Origin: Paraburkholderia acidicola
GTDB lineage: Bacteria; Pseudomonadota; Gammaproteobacteria; Burkholderiales; Burkholderiaceae
Direction: 5' to 3'
DNA: 64,000 bases
NCBI RefSeq assembly: GCF_002362315.1
Contig: NZ_MTZV01000006.1
Location: forward strand, 2,108,001 to 2,172,000
Shown piece by piece: positions 59,200-64,000 of the stretch. The notes under the pieces were generated by a model. The model was not told the origin of the DNA. It worked only from the letters and a program-made list of their open reading frames with translations, and searched no databases. Within the stretch, counting starts at the first letter, position 1. Each line of letters begins with the position of its first letter. The position numbers were made by a program, and so were the translations under genes.

Positions 59200-61917
59200 T
59201 CAAGCCGCAAGCAACGACCGCAGCACGAACGGCAGAATCCCGCCGTGCTTGTAGTAGTCGACTTCGATCGGCGTATCGATACGCAGCAGAACCGGCACGC
59301 GCTTCGTGCTGCCGTCCTTGCTGTGGATCACAAGCGTGACTTCCTGCTGCGGCTTGAAGTCGTCGCCGAGACCTTCGACGTCGTAGGTTTCTTCGCCGGT
59401 GATGCCGAGCGATTGCACGCTATCCGAGCCCTTGAACTGCAGCGGCAAGACGCCCATGCCGACCAGGTTCGAACGGTGAATCCGCTCGAAGCTGCGTGCG
59501 ACCACGGCCTTCACGCCGAGCAGTTGCGTGCCCTTCGCCGCCCAGTCGCGCGACGAACCCGTGCCGTACTCCTCACCCGCGAACACGATGGTCGGCGTAC
59601 CCGCATCGATGTACTTCATCGCTGCGTCGTAGATCGACAGTTGTTCGCCGTCCGGCTGGTGGATCGTCAGACCGCCTTCGACGCGCGTGCCATCCGCCTT
59701 CACCGGGATCATCAGGTTCTTGATCCGCACGTTGGCGAACGTACCGCGCATCATCACGTCATGGTTGCCGCGACGCGAGCCGTAGCTGTTGAAGTCGGCC
59801 TTCTGCACACCGTTTGCCTTCAGCCACTTGCCGGCCGGCGAGTCTTCCTTGATCGAGCCTGCCGGGCTGATGTGGTCGGTCGTCACCGAGTCGCCGAAGA
59901 TGCCGAGCGCACGTGCGCCCGTCACTGCGGCGATGCTGGCAGCCGGCGTCATCGAGAAGTCCTTGCCGAAGAACGGCGGCTCGGCGATGTAGGTCGACTT
60001 CGGCCAGTCGTAGACCTGGCCTTCTTCGCCTTCGATCTTGCTCCAGAGATCGCCCTTCTTCGTGAGCTGCGCGTAGTTCTTGCGGAACGCGTCGGCGTCC
60101 ATCGCGAACTTGAGCAGCGCGTTGACTTCGTCACTGGTCGGCCAGATGTCGCCGAGGTAGATATCCTTGCCGCCCTTGCCCTTACCGACCGGCTCGGTCA
60201 TCAGGTCACGCGTGATATTGCCGGCGATCGCGTACGCGACGACGAGCGGCGGCGACGCGAGGAAGTTCGCGCGGATGTTCGGGTGGATACGCGCTTCGAA
60301 GTTACGATTGCCGGACAGCACGGCAGCCGCAACGATGTCGTTCTTCGTAATCGCTTCGTTCAACTCGGGCGTGAGGTCGCCCGCGTTACCGATACAGGTC
60401 GTGCAGCCGTACGCGGCCAGTTCGAAACCGAGCTTCGACAGGAACGGCAGCAGGCCGGTCTTGGTCAGGTACTCGGTGACGATGCGCGAGCCCGGAGCCA
60501 GCGATGTCTTGATGTGCGGCGCGATCGTCAGACCCGCTTCGACGGCCTTCTTCGCGAGCAGGCCGGCGGCGAGCAGCACGCTCGGGTTTGACGTGTTCGT
60601 GCACGACGTGATCGCGGCGATCAGGATGTCGCCGTTCTTCACGTTCACGCCATTGCTCGTCGTGTATTGCGCGTCGAGATCGGCGGATTTTTTCGCAAAG
60701 CCGTTTTCACCGACCGGTTTCGAGAACAGGTCGCTAAACGTCGACTTCACGTGACCGATTTCGATACGGTCTTGCGGACGCTTCGGACCCGCGAGCGACG
60801 GTGCCACCGTGCCGAGGTCGAGCGTGACGACCTTCGTGTAGTCGATCTGGCCGTCCTTCGGAATACCGAACAGACCCTGCGCCTTGAAGTAATTTTCGAA
60901 CGCGGAGATTTCGGCGTCGGTGCGGCCCGTGCCCTTGAAGTAGTCGATGGTTTTTTCGTCAACCGGGAAGAAGCCCATCGTTGCGCCGTATTCCGGCGCC
61001 ATGTTGCCGATCGTCGCGCGGTCCGGCAGCGACAGCGACTTCGTGCCTGCGCCGAAGAATTCGACGAACTTGCCGACCACCTTCTCTTTACGCAGCAGTT
61101 CGGTGACGGTCAGCACGAGGTCGGTGGCGGTCACACCTTCGCGCAGCTTGCCCTTCAGATGCACACCGACCACGTCCGGCGTCAGGAAGTACACCGGCTG
61201 GCCCAGCATGCCCGCTTCCGCTTCGATACCGCCCACGCCCCAGCCGACCACGCCGATGCCGTTGATCATCGTCGTATGGCTGTCCGTGCCGACGAGCGTG
61301 TCCGGGTAGTACACGGTGTCTTTGCCGTCGGCCTTCTTGTGCACGCCGCGCGCGAGGTATTCGAGGTTCACCTGGTGAACGATGCCGACGCCCGGCGGCA
61401 CGACCTTGAACGTGTCGAATGCCTGCATGCCCCACTTCATGAACTGGTAGCGCTCGTTATTGCGCTGGAATTCCAGTTTCATGTTGAGGTCGAGCGCATC
61501 CTTCTGGCGGAAGTAATCGATCTGCACCGAGTGATCGACGACAAGATCGACCGGCACCAGCGGTTCGATCGCCTTCGGGTTCTTGCCGGCGCGCTTCGCG
61601 ACGCCACGCATTGCAGCGATATCGGCGAGCAGCGGCACGCCGGTAAAGTCCTGCAGCACGACGCGCGACACGACGAACGGGATTTCGTCGACGCGCGATG
61701 CGCTCGGCTTCCAGTTCGCGAGTTGCTCGATGTGCTCTTCAGCGATCTTCTTGCCGTCGTAGTTGCGCAGCACCGATTCCAGCACGATGCGGATCGATAC
61801 CGGCAGGCGATCGATCTTGATGTTCAGCGCCTTGCCGAGTTGCGGCAGTGAGTAGAACTTGCCTTTGCCGGAACCGCTGTCGAATTCCTTGAGCGTTTTG
61901 TGGAGATTGTGGGCCAT
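59200..61917 (-). CDS. acnA: aconitate hydratase
   Basis: This 905-residue [4Fe-4S] enzyme interconverts citrate and isocitrate in the tricarboxylic acid cycle. The AcnA/IRP-type architecture is complete: catalytic core with cluster-binding Cys in AAITSCTNTSNPSVLLAAG and YGCTTCIGNAGDL, substrate-contact motifs LVGTDSHTTMINGIGVVGWG and FAGEEYGTGSSRDWAAKGTQ, and swivel domain with GSRRGNHDVMMRGTFANVRI. ATG 61917 was chosen over an in-frame codon 57 bases upstream because AGGGA precedes it and MAHNLHKTL is the family start. It lies 58 bases after the prpD-like gene. Confidence 0.97.
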   Translation of the reverse strand: MAHNLHKTLKEFDSGSGKGKFYSLPQLGKALNIKIDRLPVSIRIVLESVLRNYDGKKIAEEHIEQLANWKPSASRVDEIPFVVSRVVLQDFTGVPLLADIAAMRGVAKRAGKNPKAIEPLVPVDLVVDHSVQIDYFRQKDALDLNMKLEFQRNNERYQFMKWGMQAFDTFKVVPPGVGIVHQVNLEYLARGVHKKADGKDTVYYPDTLVGTDSHTTMINGIGVVGWGVGGIEAEAGMLGQPVYFLTPDVVGVHLKGKLREGVTATDLVLTVTELLRKEKVVGKFVEFFGAGTKSLSLPDRATIGNMAPEYGATMGFFPVDEKTIDYFKGTGRTDAEISAFENYFKAQGLFGIPKDGQIDYTKVVTLDLGTVAPSLAGPKRPQDRIEIGHVKSTFSDLFSKPVGENGFAKKSADLDAQYTTSNGVNVKNGDILIAAITSCTNTSNPSVLLAAGLLAKKAVEAGLTIAPHIKTSLAPGSRIVTEYLTKTGLLPFLSKLGFELAAYGCTTCIGNAGDLTPELNEAITKNDIVAAAVLSGNRNFEARIHPNIRANFLASPPLVVAYAIAGNITRDLMTEPVGKGKGGKDIYLGDIWPTSDEVNALLKFAMDADAFRKNYAQLTKKGDLWSKIEGEEGQVYDWPKSTYIAEPPFFGKDFSMTPAASIAAVTGARALGIFGDSVTTDHISPAGSIKEDSPAGKWLKANGVQKADFNSYGSRRGNHDVMMRGTFANVRIKNLMIPVKADGTRVEGGLTIHQPDGEQLSIYDAAMKYIDAGTPTIVFAGEEYGTGSSRDWAAKGTQLLGVKAVVARSFERIHRSNLVGMGVLPLQFKGSDSVQSLGITGEETYDVEGLGDDFKPQQEVTLVIHSKDGSTKRVPVLLRIDTPIEVDYYKHGGILPFVLRSLLAA

Positions 61918-61975
61918 GGTGTTTTTCCCTGGTTGAATCGCGGGTCGTGGAGATAACGGTGCTACTTTCTTCAAA

Positions 61976-63427
61976 CTAGATCACATACAGATCGACATAC
62001 TCGTTGACGGGCATGGCCTCGAGCCGTGCCTGATCGAGCGAGATGTCGAGAATGGCTTGCTGCTGCTTCACCGGAAAGCGTCGCGCGAGGTTGGTGCGAA
62101 ACTTCTCGACCAGCAGCGGGATGCCATCGGTGCGGCGGCGCTTATGACCGATCGGGTACTCGACCACCACCTCGTCGAGCGCCGTACCGTCGTTGAACTC
62201 GACCGTCAGCGCGTTGGCAATCGAGCGCTTGTCCGGGTCGTGATAATCCTTCGTGAACTGCGCGTCTTCCACGCAGGTCATTTTGTCGCGCAGCACATCG
62301 ATGCGCGGGTCCTGCGCGATTGCGTCTTCGTAATCGCCGGCCGTCAGACGGCCGTAGATCAGCGGCACCGCAATCATGTACTGGATGCAGTGATCGCGAT
62401 CGGCCGGATTGTTCAGCGGACCCTTCTTGTCGATGATGCGGATCGCTGCTTCATGGGTGCGGATCGTGATCTTCGCGATGTCTTCGACCGCCTTGCCCTT
62501 CGCTTTCAGCTGGCCGTGCAGCGTCATCGCTGCCTCGACTGCGGTCTGCGAGTGGAACTCGGCCGGAAACGAAATCTTGAACAACACGTTCTCCATCACG
62601 TACGAACCATACGGCCGCTGGAACCTGAACGCGTTGCCCTTGAACAGCACGTCGTAGAAGCCCCAGGTCTTCGCGGTGAGCACCGACGGGTAGCCCATCT
62701 CGCCCGTCTTGGCGATCAACGCGAGACGTACTGCGCGCGAGGTTGCATCGCCGGCGGCCCACGACTTGCGCGAGCCGGTGTTCGGCGCATGCCGGTAGGT
62801 GCGCAGAGAGTGGCCATCCACGAAGGCCAGCGACACCGCATTGATCAGCTCGTCGCGCGTCAGCCCGAGCAACTGGCCGACCACCGCGGTGGAAGCGAGC
62901 TTGACCAGCAGCACGTGATCGAGACCGACGCGGTTAAACGAGTTCTCGAGCGCAATGCAGCCCTGGATCTCGTGCGCCTTGATCATGCCGACCAGCACGT
63001 CTTTCATCGTCAGCGACTTGTTGCCAGTGGCGACGGCGTTGCGTGAAAGCCAGTCGGCGGTTGCGAGGATGCCGCCCAGGTTGTCCGACGGGTGGCCCCA
63101 CTCGGCGGCAAGCCACGTGTCGTTGAAGTCGAGCCAGCGAATCATTGCGCCGATGTTGAACGCGGCCTGCACGGGGTCGAGCTGGAACTGCGTGCCGGGC
63201 ACCTTCGCACCGTGCGGCACGATCGTGCCGGGTACGAGCGGTCCCATCAGCTTGGTGCAGGCGGGGTAGGAAAGGGCTTCGAGTCCGCAGCCGAGCGTGT
63301 CGATCAGGCAGTTGCGCGCGGTTTCCAGCGCGAGCGCGCTGTCGACCACGTAGCCGAGCACGTAGTCGACGATATCGACGAGTACCTGATCGGGCTCGGG
63401 CCTGACGTTGGAAATCGGTGCGGACAT
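61976..63427 (-). CDS. prpD: MmgE/PrpD-family 2-methylcitrate dehydratase
   Basis: This 483-residue dehydratase converts 2-methylcitrate to 2-methyl-cis-aconitate in propionate breakdown. PrpD features are LVDIVDYVLGYVVDSALALE, LDFNDTWLAAEWGHPSDNLG, SFVDGHSLR-type residues (AFVDGHSLRTYRHAPNTGSR), GFYDVLFKG and DRDHCIQYMIAVPLIYGRLT. Length matches PrpD of E. coli. It is followed on the same strand by acnA; the usual prpB and prpC partners are not in the window. AGGAAG lies before the ATG. Confidence 0.93.
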   Translation of the reverse strand: MSAPISNVRPEPDQVLVDIVDYVLGYVVDSALALETARNCLIDTLGCGLEALSYPACTKLMGPLVPGTIVPHGAKVPGTQFQLDPVQAAFNIGAMIRWLDFNDTWLAAEWGHPSDNLGGILATADWLSRNAVATGNKSLTMKDVLVGMIKAHEIQGCIALENSFNRVGLDHVLLVKLASTAVVGQLLGLTRDELINAVSLAFVDGHSLRTYRHAPNTGSRKSWAAGDATSRAVRLALIAKTGEMGYPSVLTAKTWGFYDVLFKGNAFRFQRPYGSYVMENVLFKISFPAEFHSQTAVEAAMTLHGQLKAKGKAVEDIAKITIRTHEAAIRIIDKKGPLNNPADRDHCIQYMIAVPLIYGRLTAGDYEDAIAQDPRIDVLRDKMTCVEDAQFTKDYHDPDKRSIANALTVEFNDGTALDEVVVEYPIGHKRRRTDGIPLLVEKFRTNLARRFPVKQQQAILDISLDQARLEAMPVNEYVDLYVI

Positions 63428-63449
63428 CGAAGCTTCCTGGTGAGGACGA

Positions 63450-63962
63450 TTAGTTGTTCGGGTTCTTGATCAGCTCGTTCGATTGCGTCGGAGCTGGAGC
63501 ACCCTGGATCATCGCGGCAGTCTTGCATTCGTCGGCCAGACGCGAGCTGTCCTTGTCGGAGAACAACATCGCCTTCGCCGGGATCACGACGAGGTCCATG
63601 CCGGAAGCGGCGTCGTGGAAGCGGTCGGCGCCCGTCGTCGTGGCTTCGCGCGGCAGGTTGTAGTTCTTGCTGCCCCAGTGCACGGTGACGATCTGGTCAC
63701 GCTTCATGTCGCCCTTCAGGTCGAACGACAGGCCTTCGTTACACGACCACTTTTCAGCGCCGTCCGGCACCGCATCGACCTTGGCTTCCTTCGACGGATT
63801 GGCCTTGCGCTTGATCAGGCGGCGCTTCGGTGCCGGTGCTTTCGGCTTGGCCTTGGCGGTTGCCGCCGGCGCGCTGGTGCTCTGCGCGGACGCTTCAGGG
63901 ACGGCGATCAGCATCGTCGTGGACAAAACACCGGCAACGGCGGCAATCAGCAGCTTGTTCAT
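63450..63962 (-). CDS. secreted MliC-like protein with Lys/Pro linker
   Basis: This 170-residue protein has signal MNKLLIAAVAGVLSTTMLIA ending ASAQ near residue 27, then a basic linker (KAKPKAPAPKRRLIKRK). A small beta domain follows with paired Cys (KWSCNEGLSFDLKG and LADECKTAAMIQ). The ASGMDL-type core between them resembles the MliC c-type-lysozyme inhibitor fold, but the diagnostic signature is degenerate. It is the first gene of the minus-strand run and ends 22 bases before prpD. Confidence 0.6.
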   Translation of the reverse strand: MNKLLIAAVAGVLSTTMLIAVPEASAQSTSAPAATAKAKPKAPAPKRRLIKRKANPSKEAKVDAVPDGAEKWSCNEGLSFDLKGDMKRDQIVTVHWGSKNYNLPREATTTGADRFHDAASGMDLVVIPAKAMLFSDKDSSRLADECKTAAMIQGAPAPTQSNELIKNPNN

Positions 63963-64000
63963 GGGAGAAAACCCTCTCTATCGTTTTTTGGTTAAACAGT

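Noticed and set aside
1..64000. tRNA, rRNA, CRISPR array, phage or intact insertion sequence
   Set aside because: No cloverleaf, ribosomal RNA block, regularly spaced repeat, integrase or transposase was recognised on either strand.

Overview
The window is high-GC, gene-dense DNA whose gene content points to a Burkholderiaceae beta-proteobacterium, most likely Paraburkholderia or a close relative. That assignment is an inference from protein families and gene order: an MdtABC-type RND pump with a NodT-like outer-membrane factor, several small proteins of types I associate with that family, a Wsp surface-sensing operon, and a two-partner-secretion locus ordered A-I-B. No rRNA, tRNA, CRISPR array, intact insertion sequence or phage gene was seen.

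Layout. 1-8.0 kb: end of an RND adaptor, two RND permeases (mdtB-like, mdtC-like) and an outer-membrane lipoprotein channel, in one operon. 8.0-10.7 kb: a GH3 beta-glucosidase lipoprotein on the minus strand, with a perfect 18-bp LacI-type palindrome upstream. 10.7-24.4 kb: short housekeeping or accessory units. These are enoyl-CoA hydratase, GST, DUF1488, a CspA-family cold-shock protein with its promoter and long leader, DUF1003, GNAT, carboxymuconolactone decarboxylase-like/LysR pair, esterase, AGE-family epimerase, MgtC, an Ala-rich membrane protein, several very small proteins, and a 3-hydroxyacyl-CoA dehydrogenase/flavin-reductase pair. 24.4-27.0 kb: CopA copper ATPase behind a textbook CueR-type 19-bp-spacer promoter. 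27.2-36.6 kb: a DUF1254 lipoprotein, then a co-directional trio (DUF748 AsmA-like giant, DUF3142 lipoprotein, 878-aa CGPDFP protein) that looks like an uncharacterised envelope system.

36.8-45.8 kb: a complete wspABCDEFR operon (receptor, two CheW, CheR, hybrid CheA, CheB, GGDEF response regulator) that should convert a surface signal into cyclic-di-GMP. It is followed by the internally deleted, frameshifted remains of a P-loop kinase gene. 46.3-59.1 kb: a contact-dependent-inhibition-type locus. It holds a 2804-aa CdiA/BcpA-like exoprotein with ESPR, TPS domain and a VENN motif, an 81-aa two-helix membrane protein that is the likely immunity protein, an N-terminally truncated second copy of that immunity protein, a decayed stretch, the CdiB/FhaC-type transporter, and two lipoproteins with related signal peptides. 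The toxin-immunity end is clearly richer in A+T than its surroundings, as expected for an exchanged module. 59.2-64 kb, minus strand: aconitase, a PrpD-family dehydratase and an MliC-like secreted protein.

The features of greatest interest are the CdiA tip with its small membrane immunity protein and truncated immunity duplicate, and the DUF748-DUF3142-CGPDFP gene set. Regulatory sites of note are the LacI-type operator (10555-10572), the CueR-type promoter (26964-26994), and tandem GGGAAAACCCTAG repeats (21712-21752).
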